Positions 18,134 through 26,700 of a stretch of DNA of 34,809 nucleotides are shown here, in pieces; positions within the stretch are counted from its first letter, which is position 1; each line of letters opens with the position of its first letter. The stretch is taken from positions 1-34,809 of the forward strand of contig CAICTM010000956.1 of assembly GCA_903772945.1 (NCBI GenBank), written 5' to 3'. The notes under the pieces were generated by a model. The model was not told the DNA's origin and did not search any database. It saw nothing but the letters and a program-made list of their open reading frames with translations. This stretch comes from Seminavis robusta (taxonomy: Eukaryota > Bacillariophyta > Bacillariophyceae > Naviculales > Naviculaceae). The translations under genes were made by a program, and so were the position numbers.

Positions 18134-19342
18134 TTACTTTTTGCCTTTGCAAACACCATCTCCCTCAGCTTCGCACTTGTCTCGGTCGACCCAGCACTGT
18201 GCAAAGGGAGCCGAACAATTGGGGGCAAAGCCTCGACCAATCTTGGTGGCAAAGAGACTCAACTCGGTCCGTGCATTGGCTTCCCCCACCGAGAAGAAGC
18301 TTTCACAAGGCCACGTGGTCATATTTTTGGTCTTCCACATTTCGTCTCTCAACACCTCATCCAAGACTGTTAGGACCTTGAGTTGCGATTGCGATGATTC
18401 GGCTTGAATGCGTGTCAGAATTTTGGAGACAAAACCCAATTCGGAAGATAGCATTCCCACATCGTCCATTCCTCCATCCATGGCGCCCATTTGTTGCATC
18501 ATATCATCCAATTCGTCCTGTTCGGATACTTTTTTGTCGGGTGAATGCTTTAGAAAATCGTATAGTTTTTGTGTGGCTTCATCAATGTTATCCATAAAAT
18601 CGTTCAAGTTGACCGAGAAAATGGCGGTATGAGCCGCCACTTTGCTGAGACGACAGTGAAATCGCATCAATTGTCGTAGTACCGCCTTGAGGTCGTTGAG
18701 TGTGATATCCTGCTGATGTAATGCGAGGGGTTGCTCTCCTTCTTGGTGATGATGATTTTGTTCTCCATCGACAATGATTTGTTGAAGTGCATCGGCCACC
18801 CCCATGACGAGCGGTCGCGGTACCAGACGGATGATTTTGGAGAGTCCGTGCGTTTTGCCGTATCCGTAGGGTGGAACATGACTGGTACGAATGAATTCCA
18901 TGGGTATCTTGTCCAGTGCCTTTTGATGTTTCTTTCGAACCTTATCGATCCAATGCCACAACATCTCGCTCATTTGTCCCGGAGGCGCAATCACGGCAAT
19001 GCGCTGTTTGTCGCCATTGTCGGGAGGTATATATGTCCCGCACTTTTGGTGTTTCGCCTCCTGACCGGGGATACAGCTCTTGATGGTATCCAAAAACAGT
19101 TGTTCATTCGCCAGCAACTCGGAATCCACCGTTTCCACGGGTTTATTATCAATAATCTTTTGAAGTGGCTGTTCGGCAACTTGCTGTTCCTTCACGATAT
19201 GCAGGGTCGGTTTCACAATCGAGTAGGTGACCGATACCATGGCCAACAGGACCAGCCCCACCACAATGTCGTAGCGAACTTTCTTCTTGCCCCGCAAGGG
19301 TGCTGCGCCTCTTGGAAGAGTGGTGGCACTGGGGACTGCCAT
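18134..19342 (-). CDS. Single-pass membrane protein, sulfotransferase-like paralog B
   Basis: 402 residues from ATG 19342. The basic N-terminus (RGKKKVRYD) and a hydrophobic segment at 25-43 fit a type II membrane protein facing the secretory lumen. Blocks shared with the 14263-15330 protein occur in the same order: RIAVIAPPGQMSEMLW (114-129), LSKIIRLVPRPLVMGVADAL (167-186) and LRQLMRFHCRLS ... FSVNLNDFMDN (222-252). The third block ends like a sulfotransferase core (strand, DF, then helix KLYDFL). It differs in a Met/Asp-rich insert (270-300), a long helix (300-335) and a cysteine-rich tail (C346, C376, C383, C390, C398) with N-glycosylation sequons NMT and NCS, which supports a lumenal tail. 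No classical PAPS loop is seen. Upstream, 350 bases separate it from the divergent gene at 19692. Confidence 0.8.
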   Translation of the reverse strand: MAVPSATTLPRGAAPLRGKKKVRYDIVVGLVLLAMVSVTYSIVKPTLHIVKEQQVAEQPLQKIIDNKPVETVDSELLANEQLFLDTIKSCIPGQEAKHQKCGTYIPPDNGDKQRIAVIAPPGQMSEMLWHWIDKVRKKHQKALDKIPMEFIRTSHVPPYGYGKTHGLSKIIRLVPRPLVMGVADALQQIIVDGEQNHHHQEGEQPLALHQQDITLNDLKAVLRQLMRFHCRLSKVAAHTAIFSVNLNDFMDNIDEATQKLYDFLKHSPDKKVSEQDELDDMMQQMGAMDGGMDDVGMLSSELGFVSKILTRIQAESSQSQLKVLTVLDEVLRDEMWKTKNMTTWPCESFFSVGEANARTELSLFATKIGRGFAPNCSAPFAQCWVDRDKCEAEGDGVCKGKK

Positions 19343-19691
19343 TGTGACTGTAATTAGATACAGTAGTTAGTTGTGGTTGTTTTAGGATATAAAAGACAAA
19401 AGGGGAGCTACCCGTATCGTATTGTCAGAGAGCTTTGCTTGTTGGCCGTTGCGGACATTTCTTTTGCATTCTCGTCGAAAAGCCGAAAGATCCACCCGGT
19501 CTGACCTGATCCACCCGCCACCTTCTGTTTACAGCTCTGCCGGATGCATCTTCAGACTTGGCTGAAAGCGACGACGATGACGAGCCCAACAAACAACAAA
19601 CCTCCCAGCTGAAGAAAGAGAGAGGGCTACAGCTAGTAGTAGAGAGCAGAGGAAGAGGTTGCTTGTATTCTTTTTAAAATAGACAAGAAAG
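19343..19691. other. Divergent promoter region
   Basis: Holds the start regions of the genes at 19342 (minus) and 19692 (plus). A GATATAAAAGA sequence lies near 19385-19396, a TATA-like match about 45 bases upstream of the minus-strand ATG but on the opposite strand, so its use is uncertain. Confidence 0.35.
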
Positions 19692-20171
19692 ATGTTCCTG
19701 TCAAGTTTCCGACTTCGAGTACTACCGAGAGTCTTGCAGATATCGAGGCCATTGCCATTTCGTGCGCTGCAGCGATTGGCAGTACAACAACATCATGCAG
19801 TAGTAGCACCATCCACAAATGGTATTTTCTCGCAACAACAGGCCACAGCAACAACAAGATGGTTTGCCAGCAGCGCAACAATGCCGGACAAGGAATTGAA
19901 AAATCGCCTCGAAGATTTTCAAGAACTCTTTGTGGAAGCTCGATTGTGTATTGAAGATTGCAACGATTCGGCTGGAACCAAATATTTCGATGAAGAAGCC
20001 GAAGCCGCTACCGAAGCAGTCGAGGAGGCTGTGGCGGCGTTCAAAGCATTGATTTCTGATATTGAGGATGAAGATCAAAAGAATCGTATCTTGAGAGGAA
20101 ATGGTCTCAAGGTGGAGCAACTCAAGGGAGAATTGGAAATGGCAATCAAAGGTGGTGGTGATCATCACTAG
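19692..20171 (+). CDS. Small mitochondrial protein of unknown function
   Basis: 159 residues from ATG 19692. Residues 1-62 are rich in Arg, Leu, Ser and Gln with few acidic residues and end RWFASSATM, a typical mitochondrial presequence with an Arg near the cut. The mature part (from about 64, MPDKELKNRLEDFQELF) is acidic and helical. It has conserved-looking segments EARLCIEDCNDSAG, an Ala/Glu heptad region (EAVEEAVAAFKALI) and NGLKVEQLKGELEM. It ends Gly-Gly-Gly-Asp-His-His. I believe similar short proteins occur in other eukaryotes but cannot name a function. There is no intron. An internal ATG at residue 64 could give a cytosolic form. Confidence 0.8.
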   Translation: MFLSSFRLRVLPRVLQISRPLPFRALQRLAVQQHHAVVAPSTNGIFSQQQATATTRWFASSATMPDKELKNRLEDFQELFVEARLCIEDCNDSAGTKYFDEEAEAATEAVEEAVAAFKALISDIEDEDQKNRILRGNGLKVEQLKGELEMAIKGGGDHH

Positions 20172-20486
20172 TCACATAGTTGGACAGCCGAAGAATGGCA
20201 GCTGAGATTGAAAAGTGCGATCGAGGAAACAGTGACGAAACCTAATATTTCCAGCCACAGTCAATGTAATAGAAAATCAGGAATTCACTTTTCTATTATT
20301 AGCTGTATGATTGTACATGGTTTCGTGGCACGACGGCAGAATGCATACCGGTACTAGTAGGTTGAACTTGAGGCGCCGCTGCAGTGTGTGCCGCTGTACC
20401 CACACTTCAAATGCAGTTTGACCATTCATGTTTGTTTCAAAAGCAATCTTCCATGCACCATATGCAAAGGATCTAGCTAGCTACCG

Positions 20487-20720
20487 GTAGGGCAAAAGAT
20501 TTTCGCATGCCCAGTCAAACAGTTGGTTCCCTTTGACCGCATTGTTGGGGGTGCGTTCATCCCAAAGACAATCATTTATTTGTAAGGCCCAACCGTTACA
20601 GTTGTAAATGTCCATGTGATGCAGCATTCACACATGTGTCTTCATTCCAGGGGCAACCTTGTTTTATGCGTCCATTGGAGGGCTCCCAGCCAAAGAGCCC
20701 GCCTGCACCCTTGGAATGAG
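20487..20720 (-). pseudogene. Ankyrin-repeat relic, minus strand
   Basis: Reading leftwards, three pieces of diatom-type ankyrin repeat survive: ALQWTHK, then GCPWNEDTCVNAASHGHLQL (20658-20599), then after a frame change and stop NDCLWDERTPNNAVKGNQ followed by LFDWACENLLPY (20576-20487). The GCPWxExTC...NAAxxGHL signature is the common ankyrin variant of diatoms and large algal viruses. At least one frameshift and one stop break the frame, and no start is present. Confidence 0.7.
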
Positions 20721-21035
20721 AGTATTTCTTCTCTTGTAGCTGGTCATGGGAACTTGAATGTACACATGAAAAGGCCACCCCTGGGACTAACCAACCTGTT
20801 TCATGCAGAGCTGCTGCACTTGGGCATTTGGAAATTCTCAAGTGGGTCACAGAGAGTGAGCGACTGTCCTTGGGATTCATCATTCATCATTCATGGGCAC
20901 CTGAAGAAGCTGCTAGAGAGGGGCATTCGCAAATCCTTATTTTATTAATAAATGGGCCCACAAGAATGGTTGCCCTTGGGATGCAAGGGCATGTGAATAT
21001 GCTGCCAGATATGGGCATCCTGGCATCATGAAGAT
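20704..21035 (+). pseudogene. Ankyrin-repeat relic, plus strand
   Basis: Reading rightwards with frame changes, about four decayed repeats appear: HPWNESISSLVAGHGNLN, RAAALGHLEILKWVTES, DCPWDSS with EEAAREGHSQIL, and KWAHKNGCPWDARACEYAAR followed by YGHPGIMK (ending 21033). It is the same repeat type as the minus-strand relic beside it but points the other way. No start or intact frame remains. Confidence 0.7.
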
Positions 21036-21275
21036 GAAGGGCTCGACAGAGCGTGGGATGACATGGCCATGGGAAAGAGATAAATGATAACCTTAAGCAG
21101 TACTGGTAACCCTTCACAGGGTTCTCAAGATCCAGATATCCATTCTTCCAAGCAAATCGATGGTGTTCCTTTGGGCCATGGCGCTTCACCTCAATCAATC
21201 TCATTCCAAGAGAACCGCCAAAATTTTTTATAGTCGAACACGATAACACGATAGTGCAGAGCAACAACCATCACC

Positions 21276-22225
21276 ATGACCTCCGACAATGACATGGCCA
21301 AGACTCTGCGAGACTCGTTGGGGCGTCTTGATGTGCAGCGCAAGTCATTGGAAATGGAAGCAGAGGCCATTGTCTCGGAGCTGACAGCCAAACCTGAAAA
21401 TGGGGGAGAACCCATGGGGATTGATACGCCACTGGTCGATCGAGAAGGATATCCGCGAGGAGATATTGACGTTTATCGAGCCAGAGATCTGCGCAATCGA
21501 TTGGCCATTATCCGAACGGATAACAAAAGTCTCATGAAACAAATTGAAGGACTCTTAGTACAACTGGCAGCCGTCAAGGTGGGTACCATTGAGATGTTGT
21601 TGGATTTGTGCGTTTTTCCTTTGAAAATTTCCTTTTTGAGCTGATGATATCTCATGTATTTCTCTCCATACTATCTGTCTGTCTTTCTTCACCGTAGAAC
21701 CCCGGCAAGAAGGAAGAAGAAACCAAAGAAGAGGCATCCCGTGCTGCTCCCAAACCAAAACCAAAATACGATCCAAAAACAGGCAAATGGGTAGTCAAAA
21801 ACTGGGATGGCACTGTTGCAGGGGTAGAAGATGGTGAGAAGAGAACCTTTGACAATCTACAGGGCAACACTGACGACATCCTCACCAACGCCGCAAGTAC
21901 TGGTCAGACCCCGTCACTTGCGGCAACGCGGCCACCCTTTGCCAAGATTGACCAAGTAGCACCGCTGTCTCCGGCCGCGGAAGCAGGGTTGAAAGAAGGC
22001 GATCTCGTTGTCGAATTTGGATCCATCCATCATGACAATCATGAGAATCTGAGGGCGCTCATGCCAGTTGTCGCAGTGGCCGCGGATGCACAACGGGCCA
22101 TTTCCATTTCCTTGCTTCGTCGGCCTACATTTGCCGATCCTCAAACCATGCTTCGTGTGGAATTGACGCCCAAACCCTGGCCTGGTAGAGGGCTCATTGG
22201 TTGTCACATTGTACCCTACTCTTAG
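21276..22225 (+). CDS. PSMD9: 26S proteasome assembly chaperone PSMD9/Nas2
   Basis: Exon 1 is 21276-21578, the intron 21579-21697 (119 bases, GTGGGT...CGTAG) and exon 2 21698-22225, giving 276 residues. Exon 1 is the helical Nas2 N-terminal domain: a coiled helix, then GIDTPLVDREGYPRGDIDVY and ARDLRNRLAIIRTDNKSL, the family signature. Exon 2 opens with a Lys/Glu-rich linker with a small insert (YDPKTGKWVVKNWDG). It then has a PDZ domain at about 182-250 (FAKIDQVAPLSPAAEAGLKE, GDLVVEFGSI) and ends with GLIGCHIVPYS. The linker makes it about 50 residues longer than the usual 220. In other eukaryotes this protein binds the Rpt5 C-terminus and delays premature docking of the 19S base on the 20S core. 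It is a single-copy housekeeping gene. Confidence 0.95.
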
Positions 22226-24158
22226 CTGGATACTAGCTATAAGCGGCTATTCCAGTTTTAGCTTCATGTACAGCGGAGCCAAGCAAGCTTTGAGGACTGG
22301 GAAATTTCATTGGTTTCGCAAAGATTACATGTAGTTAGTTTGCTTCAAGCCCCTGGGATAACTGGCGTGATTTGCTTCTTGGGTCCTCAATAGACTACCG
22401 GTATGAACTTTGATGCACCCTCGTGGCTCAGGGCTGGTTATCACTGCCGGTATGGCTTGGTACAAAATTGCTCGGCAGATGCTAGCTACATGTTGCGGTA
22501 TAGGTCTGGGGGTGCTACGAGCACACCAGACTGGAAATCTGTGGTTCCTACTATAGACGGTCTTCTACGGCTTGCTAGCTCGTACGGTGGTTGCGGTACC
22601 TTCCAGATAGCTAGCGCCTACACCCGGCAAAAAGTTTCAAACTGTTGCTTGCAAGCTGGAGGCTCCATGCCAGCCGAGTATTAGAGGATCTGTGAAGATC
22701 GCATTGCCGAAAACCGCTGTAACGTTTGGTGCCGGTACTAGCTAGTAGAAGTGTGATGGTGTTCGCAACAAGAACCTTGGCTGAAACATTGGAAATGGAC
22801 ATGTCGCTTTCTGAACAAAACCACACAGTTGCAAGATTTTAAGTACGCACTTGTAGCTCTGGCTAGCTATTATAGCTCTAGCTATTATAGCTCTCTAGCT
22901 AGCTATTACTCTTTTTAGAAAGTAGACCAATACTGTGTAAGGGACAAAATTAATTGGATATTACGGAACGATGGAACATGCCATTCGGGCTTCAGCACGT
23001 CGCGAGGTCGGTGGCTGGAGAGATTCACAGGCCCAGAAATCTATCTGCCCTTGATGAAAGAGTTGTGGTCGTTGGATGTTCTGGTGTCCACCGAGGATCT
23101 AGCTGGCCCACGCTTCATCACTGTTTCGCAGGCTCTCCAGCTAGCTAGCTAGTGAGCTTCCTTTTCAATCCCTTTCATTCCTTTTTAGTCGCCTTGATGA
23201 ACGAGCTGTGGTCGTAGGATGTTCCGGAGTCTAGATGGCGAGGATCTAGCTGGCCCTCGGTTCCATCGCTGTTTCGCAGGCTCTCCGGCTACAAGCTTCC
23301 TTTTCATTCTGATAGCCAAGCATAAGCTTCCCCTTGGCGTAATAGTGACCAATGCATCCAACAGCTCACCACTAACACCTACAGTAACACCTCATGATGC
23401 CTCCGTGCCACCCACTCGGATAACGAAGACGACAGCTTTGAAATACCACGTAGAATGGCGTGTTACCGTTACCAAAACATAAGTAGCTGCTGGTAGTACC
23501 ATTACGATTACAGGCTCCCCGCCACTGTCCAAGAACATGGTGTTGGGTTTAGACGCTCCAACCGAGACAAAGAACATGTGTTTGGATTTAAAGATTGTTC
23601 TCTGACCGCCCTGTGGACAAGGTTACTTAGAACCAAAATTCAAGCAAAAAATCTGGAGGTCGGGTGTCACGTACCAGTAACACATCCCAAGGCTCAAGGT
23701 TGCGCGTAGATGCGGTAAACAATTCTTTTGATACAAATATTCAAAGTAAATAATAACTTTAACGCTATATTTACCACAACTATCTGGTATCCAAAGCGAA
23801 GGGACTGAAACTCACCAAATTCATAAAACTGTCCAACGTTACCCCAAAAATCTGAAACGGAGCAAACCCCGAAACGACCCATCTTTCATCATCCTCCTAT
23901 TGTAGCTGTTGAAAGAGTGTGCATCGGAACAGGACTGCTTGACAGCTCCGATCTAACTAATTACTGAGTGTGATCAATCAGGGATAGTCGACGGCTAACA
24001 AGGAAAGCGAAAGGAGCGTGTTGGTGCCGATTGGGTCTGTGTTGGCAGCAGTCGGGTGACAATCGTTGCCGCTCGCAGCTGATACCGGGTTCTGAACGTT
24101 CTCTGAATCAAAAAGGAAACGGTTTCTGTTGCCATTTGCTGAACTGTTGTGACACACC
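22226..24158. other. Long intergenic region with a tandem duplication
   Basis: Nearly 2 kb without a convincing gene. It holds a TAGCTA-rich patch (22855-22913), a two-copy direct repeat (23049-23309) and a 700-base stretch without features before the kinase-like gene. The 93-codon ORF at 22403 and the ORF at 23219 show no recognisable domain. Confidence 0.5.
23049..23309 (+). repeat. Diverged tandem duplication, period about 143 bases
   Basis: Copy 1 runs 23049-23170 and copy 2 runs 23192-23309. Both start CCTTGATGAA and share GGATCTAGCTGGCCC, TGTTTCGCAGGCTCTCC and AGCTTCCTTTTCA in the same order. Copy 1 carries extra TAGCTAGC. One frame of copy 1 reads ELWSLDV, a weak leucine-rich-repeat resemblance. 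Confidence 0.75.
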
Positions 24159-26114
24159 ATGGACTGTCTCCCCAAGAGCAACACATCTCCCTTTCTCCAC
24201 GATGCCGGCAGTGTGGCAGAATGTCCCACTACCTGTCCGCGAGAGAAGCTACCCGCCCATCACTGCTACTGGGATGAAGCTCTCTTTGACTGCTTCCACG
24301 ATCTCAGTGGCCACGATAACAACCACAACCATAACAACAGCAATCATCCACAAGACTACGCATCCACATCGTCCTACGGGTTTGGATCCTTTAGCGTCAC
24401 GGTCAGTGCGGATTCGTCTCGGTACGACGATGAGGATGACGAAGAAGGATACGGCGGTCATGCCGCACTGCATTACGCAGATGTCGAAGAAGCTGGACCT
24501 CCCGCTCGCCCTCAGGAGTTCCCAACTCCCTTTGTCCATCAGGGCATTCGAACGATGGTCCGAGCCATGGATCATCGAACACGCAAGATACGAGATGTCA
24601 AGAATGTTCTGCTGGCAGTTGCCGCTCCTGACAACAACAACCAACAACAACGATTCCCCAATAGCATTACCGAGCGAGCGTATCTGTTAAAGAAAAAGAT
24701 TGCCAAGTCATCCTATGGCAATCGATACTTGTCGGTTGTGCTACAGAGACGAACATCCATTAGTCGGACTAGCAGTTTTGAACGAGACGAGAACAAACGA
24801 CCCGAAGATGACTGGAACGAGGTAGAATGGGAATCCACAGAACAGTTTGTGACTGTCACCGTATCTCCCTGGAATCAAGCCATGCGACAGCACCGTCGAA
24901 GTCTATCCTGTAAACGAGCCGGACCCGTACATGCCATTGCCGCCATGCAACATGTAGGAAACTATCATCCACACGTGTTGGGGCTGGTGGGAGTCTTTGA
25001 AGATGAGGAACACTTGTACACGGTCTCTCGAGTCCACGGAGATTTCGTGGATTTGCAAACCAAGATTGTATCCGGACGAAGTCAAGGCGCGTATGTACCC
25101 AATGAAGCGGAAGCACGAGGCATCTTTCATCAACTACTACAAGGACTCTTTCATTTGCAACGAAAGGGAGTTTGTCACTCCAATCTGTCGTTGGAAAATG
25201 TCTATATTGATCGAGCCACGAATCAGAATTTGGCCATTGTAGATTTGGCAAGAGCCATTCGAGTGCCATACAATGATCCGTCCAATTATGGTTGTCTGGC
25301 GGGAGAGTCAGAAGGAACCCCGCGCCGGTTATTGCAGTTGCTTCCCCAAGATTTTGCCAGTCATCCCACAGAGAATCTCATGTACTTGGCTCCCGAGATT
25401 TTGGAAAATGAAGATGCATTTGATGGTTTTGCGGCGGATTTGTTTGCGGCAGCCGTCGTTTTGTTTGTGCTCCTGGTGGGCATGGCACCCTTCAAGACGG
25501 CTCACTACTGGGATGCGGCCTATGCGGAAATCTCCAGTGGGAATCTTCACGGACTGCTGGCGAGTTTGAACATTCAGTTGAGTGACGAAGCCATTGGGCT
25601 CTTGCAAAATATGTTTTGGAGGGATCCACGAGATCGACTGACTTTGGCCGAGATTCTGGATCACCCGTGGGTCAAGAACCAACGCTTTCCTGCAAACAGC
25701 AAGGCCAAGGGCAACACTATTCCCCGAAATACCAGCAACAGCCACCTATCCGGAGGAGAGACCGCATCCACCTCGTCATCCGACAAGCCTGACAAGGCTC
25801 GTCTGACGCCCAAACGCAAGACCATATCTCAGGTCATGTCGGGATTCTTCACCAAGGAAGGCAAAGACAGCAGCGGTAGCGGCAATCCCTCGAAGCATCG
25901 ACACAGTGATTCTTCCAGTAGTATCAAGGGTTGGGCTGGACTGATGAACAATTCATCACGTGGCAGCAAGGCACGAAGGGCGAGCTTGGGTGGACTGAGC
26001 TCTGCGGCTTCAAGTGCCACGGCCGGATCACCCGGATCCCACAAGTCCATTTCATGCGACGACGAAAAGGAAGTCTACAGCGGCTTTCAAGTCTTGCAGC
26101 TTCCCAAGCTTTAG
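24159..26114 (+). CDS. Predicted pseudokinase, paralog of the 15831 kinase
   Basis: 651 residues from ATG 24159 (context CACCATGG). It aligns end to end with the kinase at 15831-17672: RPQEFPTPFV (117-126) matches PLEFPTPVVF, and the kinase fold spans about 175-506. Catalytic residues are lost: the VAIK lysine is T234 (VTVTV), the helix-C Glu is A259, and HRD is HSN (340-342). N347, a DLA in the DFG position (D362), APE (411-413) and the closing DPRDRLTLAEILDHPW are kept. These losses predict little or no phosphotransfer and suggest a scaffold or regulator, perhaps of its active paralog. The N-terminus (1-105) is His/Asn/Asp-rich. The C-terminal 140 residues are basic, Ser/Gly-rich and probably disordered. 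The frame is intact and well conserved, so it is not a decayed gene. Confidence 0.9.
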   Translation: MDCLPKSNTSPFLHDAGSVAECPTTCPREKLPAHHCYWDEALFDCFHDLSGHDNNHNHNNSNHPQDYASTSSYGFGSFSVTVSADSSRYDDEDDEEGYGGHAALHYADVEEAGPPARPQEFPTPFVHQGIRTMVRAMDHRTRKIRDVKNVLLAVAAPDNNNQQQRFPNSITERAYLLKKKIAKSSYGNRYLSVVLQRRTSISRTSSFERDENKRPEDDWNEVEWESTEQFVTVTVSPWNQAMRQHRRSLSCKRAGPVHAIAAMQHVGNYHPHVLGLVGVFEDEEHLYTVSRVHGDFVDLQTKIVSGRSQGAYVPNEAEARGIFHQLLQGLFHLQRKGVCHSNLSLENVYIDRATNQNLAIVDLARAIRVPYNDPSNYGCLAGESEGTPRRLLQLLPQDFASHPTENLMYLAPEILENEDAFDGFAADLFAAAVVLFVLLVGMAPFKTAHYWDAAYAEISSGNLHGLLASLNIQLSDEAIGLLQNMFWRDPRDRLTLAEILDHPWVKNQRFPANSKAKGNTIPRNTSNSHLSGGETASTSSSDKPDKARLTPKRKTISQVMSGFFTKEGKDSSGSGNPSKHRHSDSSSSIKGWAGLMNNSSRGSKARRASLGGLSSAASSATAGSPGSHKSISCDDEKEVYSGFQVLQLPKL

Positions 26115-26700
26115 AATGTTTCTATCTTTTTTCGTTGCATGATTTCATCCAAGTGGTGAACCAGCTGATTGGCTCCTTTCTTGCGTTGCTCTGACGTGAG
26201 AAGCTCTATATTTTCAAGAAAGGAGATTGAACCGATTCGGCAGTGAACTCCCCCGTTCTTGAAGGACTGGGAGGTTCTTTCCCGAGACGGACACCAAGTC
26301 GGTTGCGTTTTCTGGCAGGCAGCACATGTCTCGCAAGACCACGGCACCCCAAATTCATTATTTCGATGTATACTCTCTCTTATTATCACTTTGTACTAAT
26401 GCACCGGTATCTAAAACTCGATGTCTTCCTGAATGGAAGCTTCGATTGGGTGTTGTCCGACAGCAGTCGCATTCCAGTCATTCCAGATAAATCCAAAACT
26501 CTACTATATTATAATTACAACGTATTGCACTACTTTAGAAACTGATGAAATAGCTAGCTCGCAGCCACATTGAAAAAGATTGTTTGGGGTTTGTGAGGTT
26601 TACGGAAAGAGAGCTTACCCGTCCTCCTTCCTGGATTTCATGGATGCCTGATGATTTTGCGACCAGCAAATCACCTTGCGAATGAATTGCCAATGCCTGA
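26115..26700. other. Intergenic region between two 3' ends
   Basis: Lies between the pseudokinase (plus) and the LRR-RI-like gene (minus). A 92-codon minus-strand frame (26389-26111) has a short cysteine cluster (CETCAACQ...C...C) and a charged helix, but no support beyond being open. A TAGCTAGC occurs near 26551. Confidence 0.45.

Larger units (their letters stand above)
20172..21275. other. Intergenic region containing ankyrin-repeat relics
   Basis: No intact gene. 20172-20486 holds only a TAGCTAGCTACCGGTA motif (20473-20488). From 20487 to about 21035 are two opposed ankyrin-repeat relics, described separately. 21036-21275 is the upstream side of the PSMD9 gene, without a site I can defend. 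Confidence 0.5.

Noticed and set aside
24031..24690. 219-codon plus-strand ORF overlapping the pseudokinase start
   Set aside because: The other frame aligns with the paralogous kinase; this frame is rich in Thr/Ile from ACA/ATC repeats.
26111..26389. Cysteine-containing 92-codon minus-strand ORF
   Set aside because: The cysteine cluster is suggestive but there is no start context, homology or splice link to a neighbour.
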